Positions 1 through 6,769 are shown, numbered from the stretch's first letter. The stretch: DNA of 13,732 bases from STD1-80 sp043802745 (GCA_043802745.1 JAZDKU010000031.1:1-13732); one strand, 5' to 3'. Numbers and translations: made by a program. The notes: generated by a model not told the origin, from the letters alone.

Positions 1-1
1 C

Positions 2-1819
2 GCTAAAGCCATCACTGTTGATGAGCTAAAGGCCCAGATAGCAAGTTTGCAAGCTCAAATTGCTCAACTTATAGCTCAATTATCTCAAATACAAGGCAAT
101 GGCTCAACTGCTTGGTGCCATAATTTTAATACTAATTTAGGCATGGGTTCAAGCGGGTCAGAGGTGGTTGGTCTAGAAAGAGCTTTGATAAGAGAAGGGT
201 TAAGGACTTCGAATGATTATGGGGCCGGCGAGTTTAATGAATACATTGCTTCAGCGGTTACAGCGTTTCAAGAAAAATACGCCAGTGAAATTTTAAAACC
301 TTATGGACTAGCTCATGGCACAGGCTATGTGGGTAAGTCTACGAGAGCTAAATTAAATAAAATATATGGCTGTGGCAATGGCAACGGCGGTGGTGAAAGA
401 GCTTGCACAATGGAAGCCAAACAATGCCCTGATGGCTCATATGTTGGTCGTTCTGGCCCCAGTTGCGAGTTTACTGCTTGTCTAACTACTCTGGCTCCGT
501 TGCCTTGTGGACAGTACGGCGATGTTAATCAAAACGGCTATGTTACAAAAGAGGACAGTGATTTGATTCTTAATTATGTGGCTGGTAAAGCTTATCCAGC
601 TTCAGACCAGGTGGAGAACGCTGATGTTTCGGGGGATGGATCCGTGGCCTCTAACGATGCCTCTTTGGTTTTGCAGTATATAGCTGGCACAATTAAAACT
701 TTTCCAGCTTGCACAAGAACCTTGAAAGTGCTTTTGCCAAATAACAAAGAAATTTGGAATGAAGCTGGCAATGGTAGCTTGCTTAGTTCAGACACTTGTA
801 GTCTTCTTCATTGTGAACATATTGAATGGTCTGGGGGAAGTGGAACAGATTGGCGCTCGGTAACTGCTTACCTCGAGCAGTGGATAAACAATTCACTTAA
901 GATAGTTGGCAAGATACCTTCTTATGGGTATGGTTCAATTGTGTGGCCAGTGGGCGTTATTGTGCCAACATCTTGCACTTCAGACACATTTCCTGGCTTG
1001 TACAATTGCACAAAAACTTTAGTAGGGCCAGGGCAATATTATGTTCGTTTAGTGGATAAAATAACAGGCGAAACAGACAGAGGCGATACCTATTTTACTA
1101 TTGCCTCCTCTACGCTTGGGGTTAAATCTGTTAAAGTGCTTTCACCAAACGGTGGAGAGAATTGGGAGGCTGGCAAAAAATACACAATCAAGTGGCAAAC
1201 AGAGGGAGTTGGCACTGACCAAATGATGCAAATAGACATTTATAAGTGCAGCAATGGAACTTGCACGCAACAGCTCCCTCATCTTAGTGTGTATAATAAC
1301 ACAGCAGGCTCTTATGATTATGATATTCCAAATACATATAGCGGGCAGTATAAATTTTCTGTGGGCTTTGTGACTAGCGATTATAAAACTTACAGCGATT
1401 TCAGCGATAACTATTTTACCATTTCGGCTCCAAGCACTTTGCCAGATTTTGCTGTTACTGATTTTTCTTGGATACCAACTGACAATTCTTCGATCAAAAA
1501 TTTTACTGTTTCCGTAAAGAATGTTGGCACAGTAGATAGTTTTATTCCGGCTGGCCAAATAATGTATATATACAAAAATTCTGTAAGCCCTAGCAATATA
1601 ATCGATTCTTTCCCACATAATGGCACAACACAAGTGGGAGTTGGGCAAGTTCAAAAGTTTGGACTAATGGCAGACAACCTAAACATGGCAGAAATTCCTA
1701 GCTTTATTGTGGTGTTCGATCCTTTGGATTTAGTAAAAGAATCAAACGAAGGTAATAATACATTGAGTAAGACAGCGGTCTATAATGCGCAGTCTGAAGA
1801 TGTTATCAGAACTCAATAG
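2..1819 (+). CDS. Secreted multidomain protein: PG-binding, dockerin and CARDB domains (5' partial)
   Basis: The frame is open to the left edge, so the N-terminus and any signal peptide lie outside the window. The first codons encode a Gln/Leu/Ile-rich coiled-coil segment (nt 20-100). A peptidoglycan_binding_1-like module follows (about nt 113-370, with the pattern G..G..V..L...L and AVTAFQ). Next is a short Cys-rich segment containing CPDGSYVGRSGPSC (nt 404-481), then a type I dockerin with two Ca-binding-like repeats, GDVNQNG..T..D and ADVSGDGSVASND (nt 515-690). Two Ig-like Ser/Thr-rich 'PNGGENW.AG..YTIKW' modules (nt 724-1428) lead to a CARDB-type domain ending in KESNEGNNT (nt 1438-1790). 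The many cysteines and absence of a catalytic domain point to an extracellular structural or adhesive role, anchored to the wall through the PG-binding module. Ligand and partner are unknown; a dockerin normally binds a cohesin, and none is visible here. Confidence 0.85.
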   Translation, partial: AKAITVDELKAQIASLQAQIAQLIAQLSQIQGNGSTAWCHNFNTNLGMGSSGSEVVGLERALIREGLRTSNDYGAGEFNEYIASAVTAFQEKYASEILKPYGLAHGTGYVGKSTRAKLNKIYGCGNGNGGGERACTMEAKQCPDGSYVGRSGPSCEFTACLTTLAPLPCGQYGDVNQNGYVTKEDSDLILNYVAGKAYPASDQVENADVSGDGSVASNDASLVLQYIAGTIKTFPACTRTLKVLLPNNKEIWNEAGNGSLLSSDTCSLLHCEHIEWSGGSGTDWRSVTAYLEQWINNSLKIVGKIPSYGYGSIVWPVGVIVPTSCTSDTFPGLYNCTKTLVGPGQYYVRLVDKITGETDRGDTYFTIASSTLGVKSVKVLSPNGGENWEAGKKYTIKWQTEGVGTDQMMQIDIYKCSNGTCTQQLPHLSVYNNTAGSYDYDIPNTYSGQYKFSVGFVTSDYKTYSDFSDNYFTISAPSTLPDFAVTDFSWIPTDNSSIKNFTVSVKNVGTVDSFIPAGQIMYIYKNSVSPSNIIDSFPHNGTTQVGVGQVQKFGLMADNLNMAEIPSFIVVFDPLDLVKESNEGNNTLSKTAVYNAQSEDVIRTQ

Positions 1820-1830
1820 AATAAAATAAT

Positions 1831-1869
1831 AACTAAAAATTCTCCGCGAAAAGCGGGGTTTTTAGTTTA
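1831..1869 (+). terminator. Intrinsic terminator of the surface-protein gene
   Basis: The arms AACTAAAAA...CCGC and GCGG..TTTTTAGTT form a hairpin with a GAAA-like loop and a T-rich 3' side, 12 nt after the stop codon. The A/T flanks also pair, so it could act on both strands. Confidence 0.8.
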
Positions 1870-1876
1870 TTCGGAG

Positions 1877-1910
1877 TTATCCACAGTTGGGGAGTGGTGG
1901 ATGGTTGACA
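1877..1910 (+). promoter_or_regulatory. Promoter-upstream module with exact DnaA-box sequence (copy 1)
   Basis: TTATCCACA at 1877-1885 matches the high-affinity DnaA-box consensus. It is followed by TTGGGGAGTGG and, after 7 nt, TTGACA. The same order (TTATCCACAG, TGGGGAGTGG, TTGACA) recurs at 2994-3020 before mraZ, which suggests a duplicated or shared regulatory cassette. TGGGG (1888) and TGGAT (1898) are also 10 bp apart, the spacing of MraZ-type repeats. The binding factor is inferred. Confidence 0.5.
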
Positions 1911-1930
1911 GTTGACAGTCAATTGTCAAC
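1904..1930. promoter_or_regulatory. 27-bp near-perfect palindrome over the -35 region (operator candidate)
   Basis: Four TTGAC half-sites lie at 1905-1909 and 1912-1916 (+) and 1918-1922 and 1925-1929 (-). They are symmetric about A1917, and the 13-bp arms match at 12 of 13 positions. The palindrome covers both possible -35 hexamers and lies just before the gene for a winged-helix protein, so autoregulation by that protein is the simplest inference. Confidence 0.55.
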
Positions 1931-1941
1931 TATGCTATTAT
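1912..1941 (+). promoter_or_regulatory. sigma70-type promoter of the winged-helix/PRTase gene
   Basis: The -35 is TTGACA (1912-1917), the spacer 18 bp, and the -10 TATTAT (1936-1941). The predicted transcript start near 1948 leaves almost no 5' UTR before ATG 1953, so the mRNA may be leaderless. Confidence 0.6.
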
Positions 1942-1952
1942 TGGCTAAAGAT

Positions 1953-2930
1953 ATGACAACTGACACAGCCGATAAAATTTTGTTTTTTATCAAAGCCCAA
2001 AAAAGAGTTTCTCCAAAAGAAATTATTGAGCATTTGGGTTTTAGTCGACAAGCGGTTTATAAACAATTAGCTAAACTATTAGAGCAAGATATTATTTATA
2101 AAATCGGCAAACCACCGAAAGTTTTTTATGTGTTGACTGGCAAGAAAGAAGACGAAAAGGAATATAACATACCACAAGACATTAAAGATTTTATTGATAA
2201 AGAATTTTTAGATATTACAGTAGACGGGAGAGAAGTAAGTGGTTGGGGGGCGTTTGTTGATTGGTGCCTGAAAAGAGGGCAGAATATTGAAAGGTCAGCG
2301 ATTGACTATGTGAAAATTATCAGAAAGTATAATTCAATAAAGAAAGATAGCTTAATTGACGGAATGGTCAAAATGAAAAGCACTTTTTCTAATGTTTATT
2401 TGGACAATCTTTTTTATCTTGATTTTTATAGCATTGAAAGATTCGGCAAAACAAAGCTTGGCAAATTTTTATTATATGCCAAGCAAAGCCAAGATAAAAA
2501 ATTGATCAAACGATTATCAATAGAGATCAAGCCAAAAATTAAGGCCTTGATAAAACTTTTTCAAATTGATGCTGTTATTTTCGTGCCCCCAACCGTTAAA
2601 AGAGAAACTCAACTAATGAAAGAATTAGAAAAAAATTTAAATTTAAAAACAAATATAATTAAGGTGGCAAAAATTAAAACCCCAATTATTATTCCCCAGA
2701 AAACTCTTAATAAATTAGAAGAAAGAATTGAAAATGCGAAAAAAACATTTGTAGTGGAAGCGACAAAAAATTATAAAAATGTTTTAATTATTGATGATGC
2801 GGTTGGTTCCGGGGCAACCTTAAATGAAATTGCTTTTCAAATTAAAGAAAAGAAAATAGTTAGAAACAAGATTATTGGTCTGGCCATTACTGGCAGTTTG
2901 AAGGGCTTTGATGTGGTGAGTGAGGTTTAA
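1953..2930 (+). CDS. Winged-helix regulator fused to ComF-like phosphoribosyltransferase
   Basis: The N-terminus (residues about 1-65) is a winged helix-turn-helix: KILFFIKAQKRVSPKEI, then LGFSRQAVYKQLAKL and a basic wing ending in FYVLTG. A middle segment without a clear family match follows. The C-terminal third is a type I phosphoribosyltransferase fold with the PRPP-loop motif VLIIDDAVGSGATLNE at about residues 276-291, and a VFVPP/KR segment typical of ComF-like proteins. Known families of this kind bind PRPP; the substrate cannot be read from sequence. I chose ATG 1953 (325 residues) because the upstream TTG lies before the predicted promoter and ATG 1932 overlaps the -10. A strong terminator follows directly, so the gene is monocistronic. 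DNA binding tuned by a nucleotide or PRPP is an inference from the fusion. Confidence 0.8.
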   Translation: MTTDTADKILFFIKAQKRVSPKEIIEHLGFSRQAVYKQLAKLLEQDIIYKIGKPPKVFYVLTGKKEDEKEYNIPQDIKDFIDKEFLDITVDGREVSGWGAFVDWCLKRGQNIERSAIDYVKIIRKYNSIKKDSLIDGMVKMKSTFSNVYLDNLFYLDFYSIERFGKTKLGKFLLYAKQSQDKKLIKRLSIEIKPKIKALIKLFQIDAVIFVPPTVKRETQLMKELEKNLNLKTNIIKVAKIKTPIIIPQKTLNKLEERIENAKKTFVVEATKNYKNVLIIDDAVGSGATLNEIAFQIKEKKIVRNKIIGLAITGSLKGFDVVSEV

Positions 2931-2944
2931 TCAAATAAGAAAAA

Positions 2945-2987
2945 AACTAAAAACCCCTGTCGCTTCGAGGCGGCGGGGTTTTTAGTT
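2945..2987 (+). terminator. Intrinsic terminator after the PRTase gene
   Basis: There is a perfect 13-bp outer stem, AACTAAAAACCCC (2945-2957) with GGGGTTTTTAGTT (2975-2987). Inside it is a GC-rich TTCG hairpin. The symmetric A/T flanks make it potentially bidirectional. Confidence 0.9.
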
Positions 2988-3014
2988 ATCCACTTATCCA
3001 CAGCTGGGGAGTGG

Positions 3015-3043
3015 TTGACAATGGAATAGAAAGATAGAATAAT
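3015..3043 (+). promoter_or_regulatory. Promoter of the mraZ-rsmH-ftsL-ftsI operon
   Basis: TTGACA (3015-3020), a 17-bp spacer and AATAAT (3038-3043) form a near-consensus sigma70 promoter. The predicted start is near 3050, about 80 nt before the mraZ ATG, and the MraZ-type repeats cover the start site. Confidence 0.75.
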
Positions 3044-3077
3044 GGTGATATGTGGGAGGCTGTGGATAGAAGTGGGG
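3042..3077 (+). promoter_or_regulatory. MraZ-binding box (10-bp-spaced TGGNN direct repeats)
   Basis: The units ATGGT (3042), GTGGG (3052), GTGGA (3062) and GTGGG (3072) repeat with exactly 10-bp phasing. Characterised MraZ operators in proteobacteria are TGGGN repeats separated by 5 nt just upstream of mraZ. Position, spacing and core all match, so negative autoregulation of the operon by the adjacent mraZ product is likely. Confidence 0.75.
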
Positions 3078-3129
3078 ATAACTCCCCGAAACTGTGGATA
3101 ACTTACTTAGGTCTGCCCTAAGGAACTAT

Positions 3130-3561
3130 ATGTTTTTAGGTGAATACCAATACTCAATAGACGATAAAAAGCGCTTGGCTTTGCCTGTGAAATTTAGAAA
3201 TGCCTTGGGCAAGAAAGCAGTTATTACTAGGGGATTGGACAGTTGTTTGTTTTTATTTCCGATGAAAGATTGGCAAGTATTAGCTGATAAATTGAGCAAG
3301 TTGCCATTATCCCAAGCTGATGCCCGAGGATTTAGTCGCATGATGTTGGCAGGAGCTATGGAAGTTTCTCTCGATGCTTTGGGCAGGATTTTAATGCCAG
3401 ATTATTTAAAAGAATACGCTGGGCTTTCTAAAAAAACTATAATTGCTGGACTTTTTAACAGAATAGAAATTTGGGATGAAGCTAAGTGGAATGCTTATAA
3501 AGAAAAAACTGAAAAAGAAGCAGGGGATATCGCGGAGCGACTTAAAGAATTAGGAGTGTAG
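3130..3561 (+). CDS. mraZ: Transcriptional regulator MraZ
   Basis: The protein is 143 residues, the usual length. It begins MFLGEYQYSIDDKKRLALP, the family signature, and has two SpoVT/AbrB-like halves, each with the D..(G/K)R motif: DDKKR near residue 11 and DALGR near residue 87. The frame extends upstream to a GTG at 3094 inside a DnaA-box-like site. ATG 3130 is preferred because the conserved N-terminus starts there and AAGGA (3120-3124) sits 5 nt upstream. MraZ is a DNA-binding repressor of the division and cell-wall cluster and can form ring-shaped oligomers. It is the first gene of the operon here and its probable operator lies in its own leader. Confidence 0.95.
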   Translation: MFLGEYQYSIDDKKRLALPVKFRNALGKKAVITRGLDSCLFLFPMKDWQVLADKLSKLPLSQADARGFSRMMLAGAMEVSLDALGRILMPDYLKEYAGLSKKTIIAGLFNRIEIWDEAKWNAYKEKTEKEAGDIAERLKELGV

Positions 3562-3650
3562 CACTTCGTTAAACGAAAAATTTAAAATGAAAAATGAAAA
3601 ACCACAAGTAAAAATTAAAAAAGGAGCGAAACTTTTAAATTTTAGATTGT

Positions 3651-3678
3651 CGTTTTTAGTTTTTCGTTTTTAGTTTTT
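3651..3678. repeat. Perfect 14-bp tandem duplication in the mraZ-rsmH spacer
   Basis: Two units of CGTTTTTAGTTTTT stand head to tail. The spacer (3562-3688) is low-complexity: A-rich on its left side and T-rich on its right, so it can form a long weak A/T hairpin. No good ribosome-binding site is seen close to the rsmH start. Confidence 0.8.
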
Positions 3679-3688
3679 AATTTTCGCA

Positions 3689-4567
3689 ATGCATATTCCT
3701 GTACTGAAAGACGAAGTCCTTAAATATCTTGATCCCAAGCCAGGGCAGAATTTCGTTGATTGCACTTTTGGCTTTGGCGGGCACAGCACCGCCATTTTGC
3801 AGAAGAACGGTCCAGAGGGTAGGGTTTTGGGAATAGAGGTAGATGGGGAAAAAGTAAAGATTCAAGATTCAAGATTCAAGATTCAAGAAAGAATTATAGT
3901 TGTGAATGATTCGTATGTTAATTTAAAAAATATTATTGAGAAAGAAAAGTTTGGGCCAGTGAACGGTATTTTGTTGGACTTAGGGTTGTCGTCTTGGGAG
4001 GTTGATAATAGCGAGCGGGGATTCAGCTTTCAAAAAAACGAACCATTAGATATGCGATTTAGCCAAAGTCAAAGTTTGACTGCCAAAGAAATTATAAACG
4101 AATGGAGCGAAGAAGAGTTGGCTAAAATTTTCAGCGAATACGGCCAAGAGCGGTTTGCCAAAAATATTGCTAGAAATATTGTTGAAGTCCGACTTCAACA
4201 ACAAATAGAAACAACTTTTCAGCTGAAAGAAATTATTAGAAAGAGTTTTCCCAGAAGCTATAAATTTGGCAAAGCTCATTTTGCCACCAGAGCATTTCAA
4301 GCTCTAAGAATAGCAGTTAACAGCGAGCTTGATAATTTAAAAAAAGTTTTACCCCAAGCTATTGATGTTTTGGAAAAAAATGGGCGCATTGTTGTGATAT
4401 CGTTCCATTCGCTAGAGGACGCAATAGTTAAAAAGTTTTTTTCTGCCCAAGGCAGAGAACAAAGATTGAGTATTTTAACTAAAAAGCCGCTAATAGCTTC
4501 GAGCCTAGAAACAAAGCAAAACCCAAGAGCAAGAAGCGCGAAGTTAAGAGCAGCAGTAAAAATATGA
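3689..4567 (+). CDS. rsmH: 16S rRNA (cytosine1402-N4)-methyltransferase RsmH
   Basis: RsmH (formerly MraW) uses SAM to methylate N4 of C1402 in the decoding centre of 16S rRNA. The 292-residue protein has all family landmarks: MHIPVLKDEVL at the start, SAM motif I VDCTFGFGGHS, GILLDLGLSSWEVD with ERGFSF and PLDMRF, then HFATRAFQALRIAVN.EL, GRIVVISFHSLED, and the C-terminal NPRARSAKLRA. The first residues match the family start, which supports ATG 3689 despite a weak ribosome-binding site. The TGA stop overlaps the next ATG by 4 bp (ATGA), implying translational coupling. After the acidic GIEVD motif the coding sequence carries four copies of a 7-bp repeat (3859-3886), giving an unusual KIQDSRFKIQ segment. 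Confidence 0.95.
   Translation: MHIPVLKDEVLKYLDPKPGQNFVDCTFGFGGHSTAILQKNGPEGRVLGIEVDGEKVKIQDSRFKIQERIIVVNDSYVNLKNIIEKEKFGPVNGILLDLGLSSWEVDNSERGFSFQKNEPLDMRFSQSQSLTAKEIINEWSEEELAKIFSEYGQERFAKNIARNIVEVRLQQQIETTFQLKEIIRKSFPRSYKFGKAHFATRAFQALRIAVNSELDNLKKVLPQAIDVLEKNGRIVVISFHSLEDAIVKKFFSAQGREQRLSILTKKPLIASSLETKQNPRARSAKLRAAVKI
3859..3886 (+). repeat. Heptanucleotide tandem repeat (4 x GATTCAA) inside rsmH
   Basis: Four exact GATTCAA units lie inside the coding frame. Because the unit is not a multiple of three, gain or loss of one copy would frameshift rsmH. Confidence 0.9.
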
Positions 4568-4845
4568 AAGTGAAGATTTTCTTAACTCTTATTAGTATTT
4601 CCATTATCTGTCTTTTTGGCTTATATTTTTATCAAATTCAGGAGTTGGTTAAATCTAGCTATCTATTAAGCAACGCGCAAAAAGACCTCTTAAAATTTGA
4701 AACACAAAATTTATTATTTAACCAGCAAAGCACTGAAAGCTCTTCTTTTAGTAAAATAGAAGAATTAGTCTTGGCTTTAAATTTTGTTAAAAACGATAGC
4801 ATAAAATATATTCCATTGTCTAATGATTACTTGGTGAGAAAATGA
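4564..4845 (+). CDS. ftsL: FtsL-like division protein
   Basis: The 93-residue protein has a short cytoplasmic N-terminus (MKVK), one membrane segment (about residues 5-23, IFLTLISISIICLFGLYFY) and an extracytoplasmic stretch that could form a coiled coil (QIQELVKSSYLLSNAQKDLL). Size, topology and position between rsmH and ftsI are those of FtsL, a bitopic divisome protein that binds FtsB and FtsQ and helps activate FtsWI. Primary-sequence conservation in FtsL is low, so the assignment rests on context and topology. It overlaps the neighbouring genes by ATGA at both ends, so the three are probably translated as a coupled set. Confidence 0.7.
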   Translation: MKVKIFLTLISISIICLFGLYFYQIQELVKSSYLLSNAQKDLLKFETQNLLFNQQSTESSSFSKIEELVLALNFVKNDSIKYIPLSNDYLVRK

Positions 4846-6524
4846 AAACAATACCAGCAAAGTTATATTTTGGGGGTTTTGCCGTCGTTGGAGCTGTCAT
4901 TTTGGGCATGCTTTTTAATTTACAAATTTTAAAAGGAGAATATTATGGAGCTTTGGCCTTAGGCCAGCAAATACCCACCGAAGAAAGCAATTCATCAAGA
5001 GGGAGCATTTTTTTTAGCGACGGAACTAACATACTGGCCCAAACAATCTCTGTGCCAGTAATTTTTATTTCCCCTAGCAAAATACCAGATAAAGAAAAAG
5101 AAAAAACTATCCAAGCTCTGGCCGATATTTTAGGAGACACAGTAGAAAGCATAACCACCCAGCTTAGCTCTGATACAACAGTTAAAAAAGAACTAACTAG
5201 CGAGCAGTATAAAACTTTTAAACAAAAAAATTTAGAGGGAACTTATATCAACGAAGTTTTTAACAGAGTTTATCCAAATAAGAAATTAGCCAGCCATTTA
5301 GTTGGGTTTGTTAACACCGCAGGGGAGGGGCAATATGGTGTTGAGGGTTTTTATAACAGCGAGCTTTGTGGCAAAAGCTTTTTTGTAGCCAAGCCTTCAA
5401 CTTTTTCAATTTTATCTTCGGTTTTTAATTCAAAAAATTCTGATTTAGATATAGCTGGGAAAAATCTCCAGCTAACCATTGATTTTAATATTCAATATTA
5501 TGCTCAAAAGCTTTTAGAGGAAGCTTTTCTTGATTGGCAAATGGACTCTGGGGAGATTATTGTGCAGGAGCCATCGACCGGGAAAATTCTCGCCTTAGCT
5601 GTTTGGCCAGATTTTGACCCAAACCAATATGGTCAAGAAAAAAATGTTTCTGTTTTTTCCAACCCCGCTATCCAGGGCTTGTTTGAGCCCGGGTCTGTTT
5701 TTAAGCCCCTTATTATGGCGGCTGGCCTAGAGGAAAAGTTAGTTACCCCAGAAACAAAATTTTTTGATAAAGGCATAGCTGATGTTGGCGGGCCATCTAT
5801 TTACAATTTTGCCAAAAAGGCCTGGGGCGAACAAACAATGGTAGGGGTTTTAGAAAATTCTATTAATACAGGTATGGTTTTCATTGAGCAAAAATTGGGC
5901 AAAGGCGCTTTTTTAAAATACGCGCAAAAGTTTGGCTTATTTGAAGAAACCGGAGTTGATTTGGCTGGGGAAATTTATTCTAACAACGAAACATTAAAAA
6001 AAGGCTATCCAAGAGATTTTGCGGTGGCAAGTTTTGGCCAAGGCATTCAAATAACTTCTTTGCAATTAATGCAAGCCATAAGCGCTATTGCCAATGACGG
6101 CAAGATGATGGAGCCATATGTGGTAGAAAAAATTATTAGCCAAAACGGCCAAGAAGAAATAAAAAAACCTTTTTCCAAAAAGCAGGTTATTTCTCAAAAC
6201 ACAGCTCAAGAGCTTGCAGCGATGATGGTTTCGGTGGTTGAGCATGGGGGGGGGAGAAGGGCTAAGGTGCCAGGATACTTAGTGGCTGGCAAAACTGGCA
6301 CTGCGCAAATGTCAAATCCCAGGGGTGGTTATTATGATGACCGCACCATTCAAAGTTTCGTTGGGTTTGCTCCAGCTAATTCACCAAAATTTTCTATTTT
6401 AATCCGGCTTGACAACCCAAAGCAATCCGATGCAGCCTCTTCTTGCGCGGCCCCAATTTTCGGCAAATTAGCCAAATATATAATCGATCTAAAACAAATC
6501 CCCTCAACAGACTTGCCAAAATAA
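4842..6524 (+). CDS. ftsI: Peptidoglycan D,D-transpeptidase FtsI/PBP2-type
   Basis: This is a class B penicillin-binding protein that cross-links septal peptidoglycan. The 560 residues comprise an N-terminal membrane anchor (residues about 8-30), a PBP dimerisation/pedestal domain containing SSRGSIFFSDG and YPNKKLASHLVGFVN, and a transpeptidase domain. All three catalytic motifs are present: SxxK as S285-VFK, SxN as S340-IN, and KTG at 484-486 (GKTGTAQMSNP). No PASTA repeat follows and the length is normal. The start overlaps the ftsL-like gene by 4 bp. A run of nine G residues (6246-6254) lies in the coding sequence for HGGGRR, just before the KTG block; the frame is intact in this assembly. 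The gene is the last of the division operon, and a new promoter begins inside its 3' end. Confidence 0.95.
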   Translation: MKTIPAKLYFGGFAVVGAVILGMLFNLQILKGEYYGALALGQQIPTEESNSSRGSIFFSDGTNILAQTISVPVIFISPSKIPDKEKEKTIQALADILGDTVESITTQLSSDTTVKKELTSEQYKTFKQKNLEGTYINEVFNRVYPNKKLASHLVGFVNTAGEGQYGVEGFYNSELCGKSFFVAKPSTFSILSSVFNSKNSDLDIAGKNLQLTIDFNIQYYAQKLLEEAFLDWQMDSGEIIVQEPSTGKILALAVWPDFDPNQYGQEKNVSVFSNPAIQGLFEPGSVFKPLIMAAGLEEKLVTPETKFFDKGIADVGGPSIYNFAKKAWGEQTMVGVLENSINTGMVFIEQKLGKGAFLKYAQKFGLFEETGVDLAGEIYSNNETLKKGYPRDFAVASFGQGIQITSLQLMQAISAIANDGKMMEPYVVEKIISQNGQEEIKKPFSKKQVISQNTAQELAAMMVSVVEHGGGRRAKVPGYLVAGKTGTAQMSNPRGGYYDDRTIQSFVGFAPANSPKFSILIRLDNPKQSDAASSCAAPIFGKLAKYIIDLKQIPSTDLPK

Positions 6525-6541
6525 AATAGATTTGTTATATT
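6513..6541 (+). promoter_or_regulatory. Promoter of leader unit 1, inside the ftsI 3' end
   Basis: TTGCCA (6513-6518), a 17-bp spacer and TATATT (6536-6541) each match consensus at 5 of 6 positions. The expected start coincides with the ATG at 6548. Confidence 0.55.
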
Positions 6542-6547
6542 CAAAAT

Positions 6548-6637
6548 ATGAAAAATATAAATCAAAAATCTCTTGGTTTGTTATTGGGCTTATTGTTAAA
6601 GCCCCAAGCTGGGAAGGTTTTTGATATTATAAAATAG
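6548..6637 (+). CDS. Candidate leader peptide, unit 1 (29 residues)
   Basis: The ORF starts with MKNINQKSLGLLLGLLLKP and has a Leu/Gly-rich centre. It begins where the predicted transcript begins, so it would be leaderless, and it ends 19 nt before a terminator hairpin. Codons at 6608-6620 (GCTGGGAAGGTTT) are complementary at 12 of 13 positions to the left arm and loop of that terminator (6659-6671), so ribosome position here could decide whether the terminator forms. Translation is not proven and I do not recognise the peptide. Confidence 0.45.
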   Translation: MKNINQKSLGLLLGLLLKPQAGKVFDIIK

Positions 6638-6656
6638 AAAAGATTTATTAAAAACT

Positions 6657-6686
6657 CCAAACCTCCCCAGCCCGGGGAGGTTTTTG
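6657..6686 (+). terminator. Terminator/attenuator of leader unit 1
   Basis: Stem CCAAACCTCCCC with GGGGAGGTTTTTGG, loop AGCCC, and a T-rich 3' arm. It ends about 84 nt before the next gene, which has no separate promoter I could identify. Confidence 0.8.
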
Positions 6687-6769
6687 GTTTATGCTCATTA
6701 AATTAAAGAAATAGCAGAAGCTGGGCCTCTGCTAGAGTTCATAACGTTAGAAAACAAGGAGATAAAGAA

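Larger units (their letters stand above)
2986..3101. promoter_or_regulatory. Cluster of DnaA-box-like sites around the mraZ promoter
   Basis: Exact TTATCCACA occurs at 2994-3002 (+) and 3093-3101 (-). One-mismatch copies are at 2986-2994 (TTATCCACT) and 3061-3069 (reverse of CTATCCACA). The sites flank the promoter and the MraZ-type repeats, so they may tie cell-division gene expression to replication initiation. This is inferred from the motif alone. Confidence 0.5.

Noticed and set aside
1142..1654. 170-codon minus-strand ORF opposite the surface-protein gene
   Set aside because: It is antisense to well-supported Ig-like and CARDB domains, has no recognisable protein pattern and lacks translation signals.
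2986..3101. Possible chromosomal replication origin (several DnaA-box-type sites)
   Set aside because: There is no dnaA, dnaN or gidA nearby and no clear unwinding element or DnaA-trio. The sites fit a promoter-regulatory role, and the same box appears singly at other promoters.
3562..3688. Hidden small gene or CRISPR-like repeat in the mraZ-rsmH spacer
   Set aside because: Only low-complexity A/T DNA with two tandem 14-bp units is present. There are no spacers, and no frame with a plausible start.
4565..4567. Alternative genetic code (TGA as glycine)
   Set aside because: TGA ends rsmH, the ftsL-like gene and the 8350 gene at the expected protein lengths and is not seen inside conserved domains.
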